DNA from: Thiomonas intermedia
GTDB taxonomy: Bacteria > Pseudomonadota > Gammaproteobacteria > Burkholderiales > Burkholderiaceae_C
Length of the DNA: 64,000 nt
Reading direction: 5' to 3'
NCBI RefSeq assembly: GCF_002028405.1
Contig: NZ_CP020046.1
Location: 124,001 to 188,000 of the forward strand
Made by a program: the position numbers and the translations under genes. Each line of letters begins with the position of its first letter. The first letter of the stretch is position 1. Positions 25,631 through 34,715 of the stretch are shown piece by piece. Below the pieces are notes generated by a model. That model was not told the origin of the DNA and did no database searches. It saw only the letters and a list, made by a program, of their open reading frames with translations.

Positions 25631-26374
25631 TCAATGCGCGAAATAGCTTTGCAGACGGCCCTCGATGATGCGCGGGTTTTCACCCTCGGCGATCGCCACC
25701 AGGCCATCCACCTGCATTTCCTGCAATTTGGCGCGATTGTGCACGATGCCCTTGAGCTTGTTGGCCACCGGCAGAAAAAACAGATTGGCCGCGCCCACGC
25801 CGTACACCGTGGCGACGAAGGCCACGGCGATGCCGCCCCCGAGCTTGCTCGGATCGGCCAGGTTTTCCATCACGTGGATCAGGCCGAGCACGGCACCGAG
25901 AATGCCCACGGTGGGGGAATAGCCGCCCGACGATTCATAGACCTTGGCGGCCTGCGTGTCGTGATGTTCCACAGCTCCAATTTCCTGCTCCAGGGTGGAG
26001 CGGATCTTCTCTGGATCGGTGCCGTCCACCAGCATCTGCAGGCCTTTCTTCACGAACGGATCGGGCACCGACTCGACCACGGCTTCGAGTGCGAGCAGCC
26101 CGTTTTTGCGCGCGGTGTCGCTCCATTCGAGGATCTGCTTGATGGTCTCCTGCGGGTCACCCTTCGGCGGCAGCACCACCCAAGGCAGCATCTTGAGCGA
26201 CCGCATGAACACCTTGAGCGGGAACTGCAGCATGGTGGCCCCCGTGGTCCCTCCCATGACGATGAGAAACGCCGTGCCCTGGATGATGGAGCTGATGTGG
26301 CCGCCTTCGAGCATCTGCCCCAGCAGGATGGAGCCCAGCGCAACCACGATGCCGATGACACTCAGAATATCCAT
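25631..26374 (-). CDS. motC: MotA-family flagellar stator protein (MotC type)
   Basis: A 247-residue inner-membrane protein with four membrane segments: about 4-22, 30-50, 150-170 and 180-205 (YSPTVGILGAVLGLIHVM; IAVAFVATVYGVGAANLFFL). The cytoplasmic loop has the charged residues that contact FliG, including KNGLLALE and ESVPDPFVKKGLQ. It forms the proton or sodium channel with a MotB-type partner. That partner is not encoded in this window. The length and the sequence after fliA match the MotC branch of polar-flagellum bacteria rather than the longer E. coli MotA. Confidence 0.9.
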   Translation of the reverse strand: MDILSVIGIVVALGSILLGQMLEGGHISSIIQGTAFLIVMGGTTGATMLQFPLKVFMRSLKMLPWVVLPPKGDPQETIKQILEWSDTARKNGLLALEAVVESVPDPFVKKGLQMLVDGTDPEKIRSTLEQEIGAVEHHDTQAAKVYESSGGYSPTVGILGAVLGLIHVMENLADPSKLGGGIAVAFVATVYGVGAANLFFLPVANKLKGIVHNRAKLQEMQVDGLVAIAEGENPRIIEGRLQSYFAH

Positions 26375-26401
26375 GAAGATTCCCCGTCCCTGTATGGCTT
26401 G

Positions 26402-27154
26402 TTATCGCGCGGCGCGGCGGCTCGCTCCGCCGGCTGGCGCCTGATGCGCCTGCAGCCGCGCCCTCAGCCGCATGACCGCCTGTTTCATGAGCTGACTGAC
26501 CCGAGACTCGCTCACTTCGAGCACGCGCCCGATGTCCTTGAGCTGCAGGTCTTCCTGGTAATACAACGACAGCACCAGCTTCTCGCGCTCGGGCAGATCG
26601 CGGATGGCGGCCTGCAGATCGCGCTCCAGCTCGGCGTCCTGCAGCAGGTCTTCGGGCAGCAGGCTGGCCTCGTCGGCCTTGCGGTCGGCCACGGAGCTGC
26701 CGTCGTCGTGGGTGAGGTCTTCGAGGTAGACCAGCTGCATGCTGGTCTCGGCCAGCGCGTCGTAATACTCGGCCAGCTCCCAGCCCAGATGCGCAGCGAT
26801 CTCGGCATCGATGGGGTGACGGCCCAGACGCTGGGTGAGCAGCGCCTCGGTGCGCTCGATCTGGCGCTCCTTGGCGCGGCTGCGGCGGGGCAGCCAGTCG
26901 AGCTTGCGCAGCTCGTCGTAGATCGCGCCGCGGATGCGGATGGCCGCGTAGGTGGCAAACTGCGCGGGCGACTGCATTTCACCGCGGTCGAGCGCGTCCC
27001 AGAGGCCGATCATGCCCGCCTGTTCCAGATCGGAGAAATCGACCGAGGCCGGCAGTTGCGCCGCCATCTGGCCCGCGATGCGCCGCACCATGGGCAGATG
27101 CTTGGCAAGGCGCTCCTCGCGGGTTTCGGGGGCGGGATAGAGGCCGGGTTTCAT
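26402..27154 (-). CDS. fliA: Flagellar sigma factor FliA (sigma-28)
   Basis: A 250-residue sigma-70-family factor. Region 2 has DFSDLEQAGMIGLWDAL and FATYAAIRIRGAIYDELRK; region 3 has LGRHPIDAEIAAHL; region 4 has LPEREKLVLSLYYQEDLQLK and EVSESRVSQLMKQAVMRL. It directs RNA polymerase to late flagellar and chemotaxis promoters such as those found here before cheY and flgM, and is held by FlgM (3723-4079). It lies between flhG and motC, the common polar-flagellum order. Confidence 0.96.
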   Translation of the reverse strand: MKPGLYPAPETREERLAKHLPMVRRIAGQMAAQLPASVDFSDLEQAGMIGLWDALDRGEMQSPAQFATYAAIRIRGAIYDELRKLDWLPRRSRAKERQIERTEALLTQRLGRHPIDAEIAAHLGWELAEYYDALAETSMQLVYLEDLTHDDGSSVADRKADEASLLPEDLLQDAELERDLQAAIRDLPEREKLVLSLYYQEDLQLKDIGRVLEVSESRVSQLMKQAVMRLRARLQAHQAPAGGASRRAAR

Positions 27155-27188
27155 CCGATCGGGGGCCGTGTTGTCGGTGCAGCGCGCA

Positions 27189-28037
27189 TCAAGCGGCCTG
27201 CTCTGCCCGCAGCCACTGCTGCATGAAGAATTCGATGCGGCCGCTCGGCCCCTGCGGCAGCGGCCAGTTTTTCACCCGGGCGGCCAGCGCGGCAAAGGCG
27301 GCGGCGGCGGCGCTCTGCGGCGCCGATTCGACCACGGCGCGCTGGCTGCGCACCGCCGCGCGCAGCGCCGCGTCCAGCGGAATGCTGCCCAGCAGATCGA
27401 GCGAGACGTCGAGGTAGCGATCGGCCACGCCGGTGATCTTGGCGAACAGCGCCTGGCCCTCGCGCGCATCGCGCACCATGTTCGGCAGCAGGTGAAAGCG
27501 CTTGAGCCCGTGATGCTTGCTGAGCACTTTGATGAGCGCGTAGGCATCGGCCACCGAGGCGGGCTCGTTGTTCAGCACAACGATGAGATCCTGCGCGGCG
27601 CGGCTGAACGTGAGCACATCGCCCGCGATGCCGGCGGCACAGTCCACCAGCAGGTAGTCGAGCGGAATGTCCATGCTGCTGACCGCGTCGATCAGCCGCG
27701 ACTGGGTGGCCACGTCGAGCGCGGCCATCCCGGCCACGCCGCTGGAGGCGGGCAGCACCAGAATGTCCTGCGGGCCGCGCACCAGCACGTCGCTGAGCTG
27801 CTTCTCGCCCGACAGCACATGGCTGATGTTGTAGCGCGGCGTAAGTCCCAGCAGGATGTCGATGTTGCCCAGCCCCAGGTCGGCATCGAACACCATCACC
27901 CGCTGGCCGCCACGCGCCAGGGTGATGGCCAGATTGGCGACCACATTGGTCTTGCCCACCCCGCCCTTGCCGCTGGCGACGGTGATGACCTTGGTCGGGG
28001 GGCGCTGCAGGCGGCGCAGTCCTTCGGCTTGATCCAT
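27189..28037 (-). CDS. flhG: Flagellar number regulator FlhG/FleN (MinD-like ATPase)
   Basis: A 282-residue MinD/ParA-type ATPase with the deviant Walker A motif ASGKGGVGKTNVVANLAI near residues 20-37, VMVFDADLGLGNIDILLG and LVDCAAG. The N-terminal DQAEGLRRLQ is the FlhF-activating helix of the family. FlhG limits flagellum number by stimulating the FlhF GTPase. ATG 28037 was chosen because family members start close to this motif. A TTG at 28061 overlaps the flhF stop (TTGA) and would add eight residues. Confidence 0.93.
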   Translation of the reverse strand: MDQAEGLRRLQRPPTKVITVASGKGGVGKTNVVANLAITLARGGQRVMVFDADLGLGNIDILLGLTPRYNISHVLSGEKQLSDVLVRGPQDILVLPASSGVAGMAALDVATQSRLIDAVSSMDIPLDYLLVDCAAGIAGDVLTFSRAAQDLIVVLNNEPASVADAYALIKVLSKHHGLKRFHLLPNMVRDAREGQALFAKITGVADRYLDVSLDLLGSIPLDAALRAAVRSQRAVVESAPQSAAAAAFAALAARVKNWPLPQGPSGRIEFFMQQWLRAEQAA

Positions 28038-28057
28038 GATGCGGTCCGGAATGAGAG

Positions 28058-29566
28058 TCAAGCGGAAGGAGATGCCGCCGCCGAAGCCGCAGCGACGGCA
28101 GCGGGCATGACGGGGGCGGAGTCGAAACGGGTCACAGGGTCGTGTTCCAGCAAAGCCGTGATCTTAGCCAGCGACGGCACGTGCAGGTCTTCCGGCACGC
28201 GCTGCCCGTCGGTGTAGAACCATAGCGGCACGCTGCTTTCCACCAGCCATTGCAGCGCGGCGCCGAAGCTCGGGCTCTCGTCGAGCTTGGTGAGAATGGC
28301 CGCCGCAACAGGCAGGCGCCGGTAAAGCGCCCAGAGCTCGGCATACGCCGAAGGCGCCAGGCCCGCGCCCACCACCAGCAGGCGGGTGACCCCATCGCCC
28401 AGCGCCTGCAGCCACTGCATCTGCTCGGCCATGCGCACGTCGCGCGGGCTCAGGCCGATGCTGTCGATCAGCACATAGCGCCGGTCGGCAAAATCGCGCA
28501 GATGCTGCTGCAGCTCCTCGCCGTCGCGCGCCACCGCCACGGGCACCCCCAGAATGCGGCCGTAGATCTTGAGTTGTTCCACACCGCCGATGCGGTAGGT
28601 ATCGGTGGTGATCAGCGCCACCGCCCCGGTGCCGTGGCGCAGCACCAGACGCGCGGCGAGCTTGGCGATGGTGGTGGTTTTGCCGGCCCCTGTCGGACCG
28701 ACCAGGGCATAAATGCCAGCCGCCGACACCGGATCGGCCGCCACCTGCAAGCCCTTGCCGAGATACGCGGCCAGCGCACCGCGCAGATTCAAGGCCTGGC
28801 TGCCCAGTTGCCGTGCCCGCGCGGTGGAAAAACCCAGGGCCTGCAACTGCTCGCCCGTCGGGGTGAGCGGCCCGGCATCGGCCAGGCCCGACATCTGAGA
28901 CTGCATCCACTGGCGCAGATCCTGCAATTCGTGGCGCATGGCGCCCAGCTCGTCTTTCGGCTCGGCGTGGCGATCGGGCCGAGACGGGGGGACGTCGGCT
29001 CGGCCGACAGGTTGCGCGGGAAGCCTCGGCGCGACAGCCAGGGCGGCAGCGTCCTTCTGCTCCAGGGTGATCGGCGCCATCGGCGCCGCCTTCACGACGG
29101 GACTTCCGCCTGCAGGCGCCGCGACGCGCGCCACTGCGGGCAAGGGCAGATCGCCGGACGGCTTTTGGGCGGCACGGTCCTCCCCCTCCCAGCCTCCCCC
29201 ACGGGTGGGGGAGGTGAAAGCTGCGCCTGGCGCTTGTTTCGGATGCCCTTCCGGACGTCCTCCGTGGATCGGAGAGGTGGTCTTCTCGCCAGTCGGCGAT
29301 TCGGCAGCGCCGTCCTGCGCGGGGGACGGTTCGCTCCCTCCCCACTTGTGGGGAGGGTTGGGGTGGGGAGCTGTGGCCGACGCGGTTGCATCGGGCTCAT
29401 GCTCCTCCGACGGAAACCGGCTGGCATCGAAGTCGACCGCCGCCATTAATTCGACGCCGCCGACGATTTCCCGATTCGACAGGATCACCGCATCGGCGCC
29501 GAGGTCGTTGCGGATGCGGGTCAGCACTTCGCGGGTATGGGTTCCGGTGTAGCGTTTGATTTTCAC
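28058..29566 (-). CDS. flhF: Flagellar placement GTPase FlhF
   Basis: A 502-residue SRP-type GTPase. It starts MKIKRYTGTHTREVLTRIRN (basic domain), then has a long linker (about 60-200) and the NG domain from about 215. The NG domain shows the P-loop GPTGAGKTTTIAKLAA near residue 290, TTDTYRIGGVEQLKIYG and ILTKLDESPSFG. FlhF marks the pole for flagellar assembly. The start is GTG 29566 with GGAG upstream. Much of the linker is encoded by GC-rich palindromic repeats (29179-29376) that keep the frame open, making this protein longer than most relatives. Confidence 0.94.
   Translation of the reverse strand: MKIKRYTGTHTREVLTRIRNDLGADAVILSNREIVGGVELMAAVDFDASRFPSEEHEPDATASATAPHPNPPHKWGGSEPSPAQDGAAESPTGEKTTSPIHGGRPEGHPKQAPGAAFTSPTRGGGWEGEDRAAQKPSGDLPLPAVARVAAPAGGSPVVKAAPMAPITLEQKDAAALAVAPRLPAQPVGRADVPPSRPDRHAEPKDELGAMRHELQDLRQWMQSQMSGLADAGPLTPTGEQLQALGFSTARARQLGSQALNLRGALAAYLGKGLQVAADPVSAAGIYALVGPTGAGKTTTIAKLAARLVLRHGTGAVALITTDTYRIGGVEQLKIYGRILGVPVAVARDGEELQQHLRDFADRRYVLIDSIGLSPRDVRMAEQMQWLQALGDGVTRLLVVGAGLAPSAYAELWALYRRLPVAAAILTKLDESPSFGAALQWLVESSVPLWFYTDGQRVPEDLHVPSLAKITALLEHDPVTRFDSAPVMPAAVAAASAAASPSA
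29179..29376. repeat. GC-rich palindromic repeats inserted in the flhF linker
   Basis: Hairpin blocks GCCTCCCCCACGGGTGGGGG (about 29192-29211), a degenerate CCTCCGTGGATCGGAGAGG (about 29259-29277) and CTCCCCACTTGTGGGGAGGG (about 29338-29357, then TTGGGGTGGGGAG) lie in frame within flhF. They encode Pro/Gly/His-rich residues such as HPNPPHKWGG and TSPTRGGGWEG. The blocks resemble those in the receptor gene at 12183-12366. Confidence 0.7.
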
Positions 29567-29583
29567 GATTGAGGCTCCAGCTT

Positions 29584-31686
29584 TTATGCGCCCAGCGTGG
29601 CGGTGACCTTGACCTGTTTCTGGTCGGGAATTTCAGCATAGGACAGCACGCGCAGCCGCGGCGCACTGCGCGCCAGCAGTCGGGCAAGAAACTGCCGCAG
29701 CGGCGCGCTCACCAGCAGCACGCCGGTCGCGCCCTGCGCTTCCATCCGCTGCATCAGATCGCGCGCCTTGTCCATCAGGCGCTGCGCCAGCCCGGGTTCG
29801 ACCGCGGCCTGCTGCGGGTCGGCGCGCAGGCTGGAAAGCAGAATCTGTTCCAGCTGGCCGTCGAGCACCGCGGCGGAGAGTTCCTGCCCATTCGGCGACA
29901 GGCTCTGCACGATGTAGGCGCCCAGCGCCAGCCGCACCCGCGCGGTGAGTTCGTCGGTGTCGTTCACCTGCGCGGCATGCTCGGCCAGCACTTCGGCAAT
30001 GGTTCGCATGTCGCGGATGGGCACGCCCTCGGTCAGCAGGTTCTGCAGTACCTTGCGCAGCCGGTCGGCGGAGATGAGCTTGGGCACCAGGTCTTCCACC
30101 AGCTTGGGCGACCGCTTGGACAGGTGCGCCAGCAGCCCCTCGACTTCCTCGCGCCCCAGAAGCTCGGCGGCATGGGTCTGCAACAGATGGTGCAGATGCG
30201 TGGCCAGTACCGTGCTGGGGTCGACCACGGTATAGCCCAGGGTCTGCGCCCGCTCGCGCTGCTCCTTGTTGATCCACACCGCGGGCAGGCCGAAGGCCGG
30301 ATCCTTGGTGGGCGTGCCCTGCAGATCGCCCATCACCTGCCCGGGGTTGATGGCCATGAGCAGGTCGGGAAAGATTTCGCCGCTGCCCACATCCACGCCC
30401 TTGAGGGCGATGCGGTAGCCGCCGGGCCGCAGTTCGAGGTTGTCGCGGATATGCACCGAGGCGACGAGAAAGCCCATCTCCTGCGCGAATTTCTTGCGCA
30501 CGCCGCGGATGCGCCCGAGCAGCTCGCCGCCCTGATTGCGGTCGACCAGCGGAATGAGGCGGTAGCCCACGTCCAGCGATAGCGTGTCCACCGGCTCGAT
30601 CTGCTCCCAGCTCACCTCCTCGGGCTCGGTCGGCGCCGCCGCCTCCGGCGCGGCCTGGGCCTGCGCGGCGGTCGCCTGCTGCCGCTTGTGCTGCCACCAC
30701 AGCACCCCGCCCAAGACGGCGGCAGCCCCCAGAAAGGCCAGGTGGGGCATGCCCGGAACCAGACCGATCAGGCCCAGAATGCCCGCGGTGATGGCAAGCA
30801 CCCGCGGGTGGGTGAACAACTGGCCGACCAGTTGCCGCCCGATGTCCTGCCCGGTGGACACATTGCTGATGACGATGCCCGCGGCCATGGAAATGACCAG
30901 AGCCGGAATCTGCGACACCAGCGCATCGCCGATGGACAGCAGGGTGTAGTTCTGCGCGGCTTCGCCCAGACCCAGACCGTGCATGAAGACGCCGATGATC
31001 AGACCGCCGATCAGGTTGATGAACAGAATGAGAATGGCCGCCACCGCGTCGCCGCGCACGAACTTGCTGGCGCCGTCCATCGCGCCGTAGAAGTCGGCTT
31101 CCTGGGCCACGTCGGCGCGGCGCTTGCGCGCCTCTTCCTGATCGATCAGGCCGGCGTTGAGGTCGGCGTCGATGGCCATCTGCTTGCCCGGCATGGCGTC
31201 GAGGGTGAAGCGGGCGCTCACTTCAGCGATGCGCCCTGCCCCCTTGGTGATCACCACGAAGTTGATCACCACCAGAATGGCGAACACGATGATGCCCACC
31301 GCGTAGTTGCCGCCCACCACGAACTTGCCGAACGACTCGATCACGGCCCCTGCGGCGCCCTCGCCGTTCTGCCCGTGCAGCAGGATGACGCGGGACGCGG
31401 CCACGTTGAGCGACAGCCGCAGCAGCGTGGTGAACAGCAGCGCGGTGGGAAACGCCGAGAAATCCAGCGGCCGGGTGAGATACAGCGTGACCAGCATGAT
31501 GATCAGCGACAACACGATGTTGAAGGTGAACAGCATGTCCAGCAGCAAGGTGGGCAGGGGCACCACCAGCATCATCAGGATGAGCACCACCAGAATGGGG
31601 GCGGTGAGCATGCGCCAGTCCATGCGCCGCAGCAAGGTGCGCCAGGCGGGCAGGCCGGAAGGTTGGGAGGAAGCGGAGGTCGCCAT
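29584..31686 (-). CDS. flhA: Flagellar export gate protein FlhA
   Basis: A 700-residue protein. The N-terminal half has about eight membrane segments, starting near residue 28 (APILVVLILMMLVVPLPTLL), and includes the cytoplasmic FHIPEP-type loop (about 150-215, KGAGRIAEVSARFTLDAMPG, KQMAIDADLNAGLID). The C-terminal cytoplasmic domain (from about 340) builds the nonameric ring that docks chaperone-substrate complexes. It is the main energy-coupling component of the export gate. It follows flhB by 6 bases and precedes flhF by 17, the standard order. Confidence 0.97.
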   Translation of the reverse strand: MATSASSQPSGLPAWRTLLRRMDWRMLTAPILVVLILMMLVVPLPTLLLDMLFTFNIVLSLIIMLVTLYLTRPLDFSAFPTALLFTTLLRLSLNVAASRVILLHGQNGEGAAGAVIESFGKFVVGGNYAVGIIVFAILVVINFVVITKGAGRIAEVSARFTLDAMPGKQMAIDADLNAGLIDQEEARKRRADVAQEADFYGAMDGASKFVRGDAVAAILILFINLIGGLIIGVFMHGLGLGEAAQNYTLLSIGDALVSQIPALVISMAAGIVISNVSTGQDIGRQLVGQLFTHPRVLAITAGILGLIGLVPGMPHLAFLGAAAVLGGVLWWQHKRQQATAAQAQAAPEAAAPTEPEEVSWEQIEPVDTLSLDVGYRLIPLVDRNQGGELLGRIRGVRKKFAQEMGFLVASVHIRDNLELRPGGYRIALKGVDVGSGEIFPDLLMAINPGQVMGDLQGTPTKDPAFGLPAVWINKEQRERAQTLGYTVVDPSTVLATHLHHLLQTHAAELLGREEVEGLLAHLSKRSPKLVEDLVPKLISADRLRKVLQNLLTEGVPIRDMRTIAEVLAEHAAQVNDTDELTARVRLALGAYIVQSLSPNGQELSAAVLDGQLEQILLSSLRADPQQAAVEPGLAQRLMDKARDLMQRMEAQGATGVLLVSAPLRQFLARLLARSAPRLRVLSYAEIPDQKQVKVTATLGA

Positions 31687-31692
31687 GGCGGT

Positions 31693-32814
31693 TTACTCGT
31701 TCACTGCAAAGTCTGCGGGAATCGCCCAGTCGTCCGGCGCCTGAGCGATCTGCGGGGCTGCGCGCAGCTGGAACACATAGGCCAGCAGCAGCGCGACGGC
31801 GTTGTACAAGGCCACGGGAATTTCCTGCTCCAGTTCGGCGTGATGGAACAGCGCCCGCGCCAGCGGCGGCGCCTCGATGACCGGCACGCCGTGCTCGGCC
31901 GCCACCTCGCGGATGCGGGCCGCCACCAGATCGGCGCCCAGGGCCAGCACCACGGGGGCGCGGTTCCGGCCCTCTTCGTAGGCCAGCGCCACCGCGTAGT
32001 GCGTCGGGTTGGTCACGACCACATCCGCCTTGGGCACGGCCGCCATCATGCGCTGGCGCGCACGCTCGCGTTGCAGCGCCCGCATCTTCTGCTTGATTTG
32101 CGGATTGCCTTCGCTCTCGCGCATTTCATCCTGCAGGTCCTGGCGGCTCATCTTGAGCTTCTTGTTCATCTGGAACAGCTGCCACGGCACGTCCACCGCG
32201 GCCACCAGCAGCGTGCCCGCGGCCATCCACAGAAAGGCATGCGCCGTAATCTGGCCGAGCTGAATCTGCGCCAGGTCGGGCTCCACCTGCAGCAGCCCCA
32301 GCAGGGCGCCGCGCTGATTCCACAGCACGATGCCCCCGATCACCGCGATGACGACGGCCTTGAGCAGCGCCTTGCCCAGTTCGCCCAGACCGTGGATGGA
32401 GAACATGCGCTGCAATCCGCTGACCGGATCGAGGCGGCTGAAATCCGGCGCCAGCGCCTCCGTGCTGAACACCCAGCCGCCCATGGCCACGCCGCCCGCG
32501 GCGCTGGCCACGAAGGTGAAGGCCAGCACGGGCACCAGGACCATGAGGCCGATCACCATCACCTTGCCCGCCGCCTGCAACATGGCCGTGGGGTCTTGCG
32601 AAGCCGCCGCCGACACCGTCAGCCCGGTGTGCAGCAATTCGCGCCCCATGTCGAAAAACCAGCCGCCCGCGACATAGACCACCGCCGCCATGCCCAAAAG
32701 CAGCAGGCTGGAGGTGAGATCGCGCGAGCGCGCCACCTGCCCCTTCTCGCGCGCCTGCTGCTTGCGCTTCTGCGAGGCCGGTAAGTCTTTGTCCTGGGCG
32801 CTGTCTTCAGCCAT
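31693..32814 (-). CDS. flhB: Flagellar export switch protein FlhB
   Basis: A 373-residue protein with a basic N-terminus (KRKQQAREKGQVARSRDLTS), four membrane segments (about 35-55, 85-110, 150-168 and 190-212) and a cytoplasmic tail with the self-cleavage site N269-P-T-H272 in VVVTNPTHYAVAL. Cleavage between Asn and Pro permits the change from hook to filament export. A second tail-only homologue lies downstream of fliK (23070-23405). Stop and start codons of flhB, fliR and flhA are close, implying one transcript. Confidence 0.97.
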   Translation of the reverse strand: MAEDSAQDKDLPASQKRKQQAREKGQVARSRDLTSSLLLLGMAAVVYVAGGWFFDMGRELLHTGLTVSAAASQDPTAMLQAAGKVMVIGLMVLVPVLAFTFVASAAGGVAMGGWVFSTEALAPDFSRLDPVSGLQRMFSIHGLGELGKALLKAVVIAVIGGIVLWNQRGALLGLLQVEPDLAQIQLGQITAHAFLWMAAGTLLVAAVDVPWQLFQMNKKLKMSRQDLQDEMRESEGNPQIKQKMRALQRERARQRMMAAVPKADVVVTNPTHYAVALAYEEGRNRAPVVLALGADLVAARIREVAAEHGVPVIEAPPLARALFHHAELEQEIPVALYNAVALLLAYVFQLRAAPQIAQAPDDWAIPADFAVNE

Positions 32815-32838
32815 GGTTGACTCTCATGTTCGGTGCTC

Positions 32839-33630
32839 CTACCGCGCGCCGCCCTGCTGCAGCACCTGGCTCGACAGGCTCAGGCCCACGTCCACCAGAT
32901 GCTGCACCACGTTCTGCATCACCGGCATGACCAGATACAGCGCCAGAAAGCCCATGATGAAGAACATCGGAAAACCCACGGCAAACAGATTGAGCTGCGG
33001 CGCCAGCTTGGTCAATACACCCAGCCCCAGGTTGGCGATGAGCAACACCCCGACGACCGGCGCCGCCAGGGCCAGCCCCAGGCTGAAAATCGCCCCGCCG
33101 CCCTGCGCCAGGGCGTACCAGGTCTGCGCCGTCAGCCCGAGATTGGGCGCGACCGGCAGCAGCGTGAAACTGCGGGCGATGACCGCCAGCAACACCAGGT
33201 GCCCGTTGACCGCGAGGAACAGCAGCAAGGTGATCATGTTGAGGAAGCTCATCAGACTGGTGACCTGCACGCCCTGAACCGGATCGAACAGGGTGGCAAA
33301 GCCCATGCCCATCTGCAGGCCGATCACGCCGCCGGCGAACTGCACCGCGGTGAGGATCAGGGTCATCGACAGCCCGATGGCTCCGCCCACCAGCATCTGC
33401 TGCAGCAGGAGCATCCACGCCGTGGCCGTGCCGAACTGCACCGGAGGCATGGCCGGAAGCGCCGGCGCGATGGCCACGGCCATCAGCACCGCCAGCCCGA
33501 TGCGCAGCAACGTGGGCATATTGCCCATGCCGAACACCGGCGCGGCCGACAGCATGGCCAGCACCCGCACGAACGGCCAGAAGAACGCGCCGATCCACAG
33601 CTCGACCTGGGTGCTGGTGAAATGGATCAT
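32839..33630 (-). CDS. fliR: Flagellar export protein FliR
   Basis: A 263-residue inner-membrane protein with about six membrane segments and the family start IHFTSTQVELWIGAFFWPFV, then RVLAMLSAAPVFG, IGLAVLMAVAIAPAL and VGFPMFFIMGFLALYLVMPV near the C-terminus. FliR joins FliP and FliQ in the helical export gate at the centre of the MS ring. It lies between fliQ and flhB with gaps of 16 and 24 bases. No irregularity is seen. Confidence 0.95.
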   Translation of the reverse strand: MIHFTSTQVELWIGAFFWPFVRVLAMLSAAPVFGMGNMPTLLRIGLAVLMAVAIAPALPAMPPVQFGTATAWMLLLQQMLVGGAIGLSMTLILTAVQFAGGVIGLQMGMGFATLFDPVQGVQVTSLMSFLNMITLLLFLAVNGHLVLLAVIARSFTLLPVAPNLGLTAQTWYALAQGGGAIFSLGLALAAPVVGVLLIANLGLGVLTKLAPQLNLFAVGFPMFFIMGFLALYLVMPVMQNVVQHLVDVGLSLSSQVLQQGGAR

Positions 33631-33646
33631 GGCAGATGCGGCAGCG

Positions 33647-33922
33647 TCAACCGCCGCTGATGAGATGCGGAATGCTCTCGAACAGACGGATGGTGAAATC
33701 CATCATCACATGCAGCATCCACGGCCCGGCAAACACCCCGGCCAGCCCCATGGCCAGCACCTTGGGCACGAAGCTCAGGGTCATTTCGTTGAGCTGGGTC
33801 GCCGCCTGGATCAGGCTCACCACCAGGCCCACGACCAGCGCCACGCCCAGCAGGGGAAGCGCCACGAGAAAGGTCACCCACAGGGCCTGCTGGGCGAGGG
33901 TGGTAATGGATTCGGGGGTCAT
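33647..33922 (-). CDS. fliQ: Flagellar export protein FliQ
   Basis: A 91-residue protein with two membrane hairpins, ALWVTFLVALPLLGVALVVG and VLAMGLAGVFAGPWMLHVMM. The linking motif SLIQAATQLNEMTLSFVPK is strongly conserved in the family. Four copies surround the FliP-FliR gate. Normal length and position between fliP and fliR. Confidence 0.95.
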   Translation of the reverse strand: MTPESITTLAQQALWVTFLVALPLLGVALVVGLVVSLIQAATQLNEMTLSFVPKVLAMGLAGVFAGPWMLHVMMDFTIRLFESIPHLISGG

Positions 33923-33935
33923 CGCGGCCTCGCGG

Positions 33936-34715
33936 TCAATGGCTGAAACTCTGCACCAGGGAGCCGATCACCAACTCCCACCCGCCCACCAGCACGAACA
34001 GCATGAGCTTGAGCGGAAACGACACGGTGACGGGCGACAGCATCATCATCCCCATCGACATCAGCACCGCCGCCACCACCATGTCGATGATCAAAAAGGG
34101 AATAAAGATGACGAAGCCGATCTGGAAGGCCGTCTTCAGCTCCGAGGTCACGAAGGCCGGGATCAGCAGCGTCATGGGCGTGTCTTCCGGCTTGTCCAGC
34201 GCCTTGTGGCCCGAGAGCTTGACGAACAGCGCCAGGTCTTCCTGCCGCGTCTGCCCCAGCATGAAAGTGCGCAGCGGCGCGGCGCCGCTCTGCAGCGCCT
34301 GCTGCATGGAGATCTGGTTGTCCATCAGCGGCTTGACCGCCACGTCATTGACCTGATTGAGCACCGGGCTCATGACGAAGAAGGTGAGAAACAGCGACAG
34401 CCCGACGATGACCTGGCTGGGCGGCACCGTGGTCGTGCCCAGCGCCTGCTTGAGCAGCGACAGCACGATGACGATGCGGGTGAACGCCGTCATCATCAGC
34501 AGCATGGCCGGCAGGAACACCAGCGCCGTCATGAACAGCAGGGTCTGCACGCTCAAGCTGTATTCGGTGCCACCACCCGCTGCGGGCGTGGAGGTAAAAG
34601 CGGGCAACACCTGCGCGCTCGCCCACAGCGGCACGAGCAGCCATGCGCCCGCGAGACCGCGCGGCAGCCAGCGCGCCACAGACCGCAAGTCCGCTCGGCT
34701 CATGCGGGCCTTCAT
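33936..34715 (-). CDS. fliP: Flagellar export protein FliP
   Basis: A 259-residue protein with an N-terminal signal peptide (about 1-35, ending ASA) and four membrane segments. Family motifs are present: LLFMTALVFLPAMLLMMTAF, TRIVIVLSLLKQALGT, PPSQVIVGLSLFLTFFVMSP, then IPAFVTSELKTAFQIGFVIF. Five copies form the core gate. ATG 34715 overlaps the fliO stop (ATGA); a longer frame from 34757 would overlap fliO further and is not needed. Confidence 0.96.
   Translation of the reverse strand: MKARMSRADLRSVARWLPRGLAGAWLLVPLWASAQVLPAFTSTPAAGGGTEYSLSVQTLLFMTALVFLPAMLLMMTAFTRIVIVLSLLKQALGTTTVPPSQVIVGLSLFLTFFVMSPVLNQVNDVAVKPLMDNQISMQQALQSGAAPLRTFMLGQTRQEDLALFVKLSGHKALDKPEDTPMTLLIPAFVTSELKTAFQIGFVIFIPFLIIDMVVAAVLMSMGMMMLSPVTVSFPLKLMLFVLVGGWELVIGSLVQSFSH

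Noticed and set aside
30688-32784. Plus-strand frame of 698 codons opposite flhA and flhB
   Set aside because: His/Gln/Arg-rich shadow of two well-identified flagellar genes.
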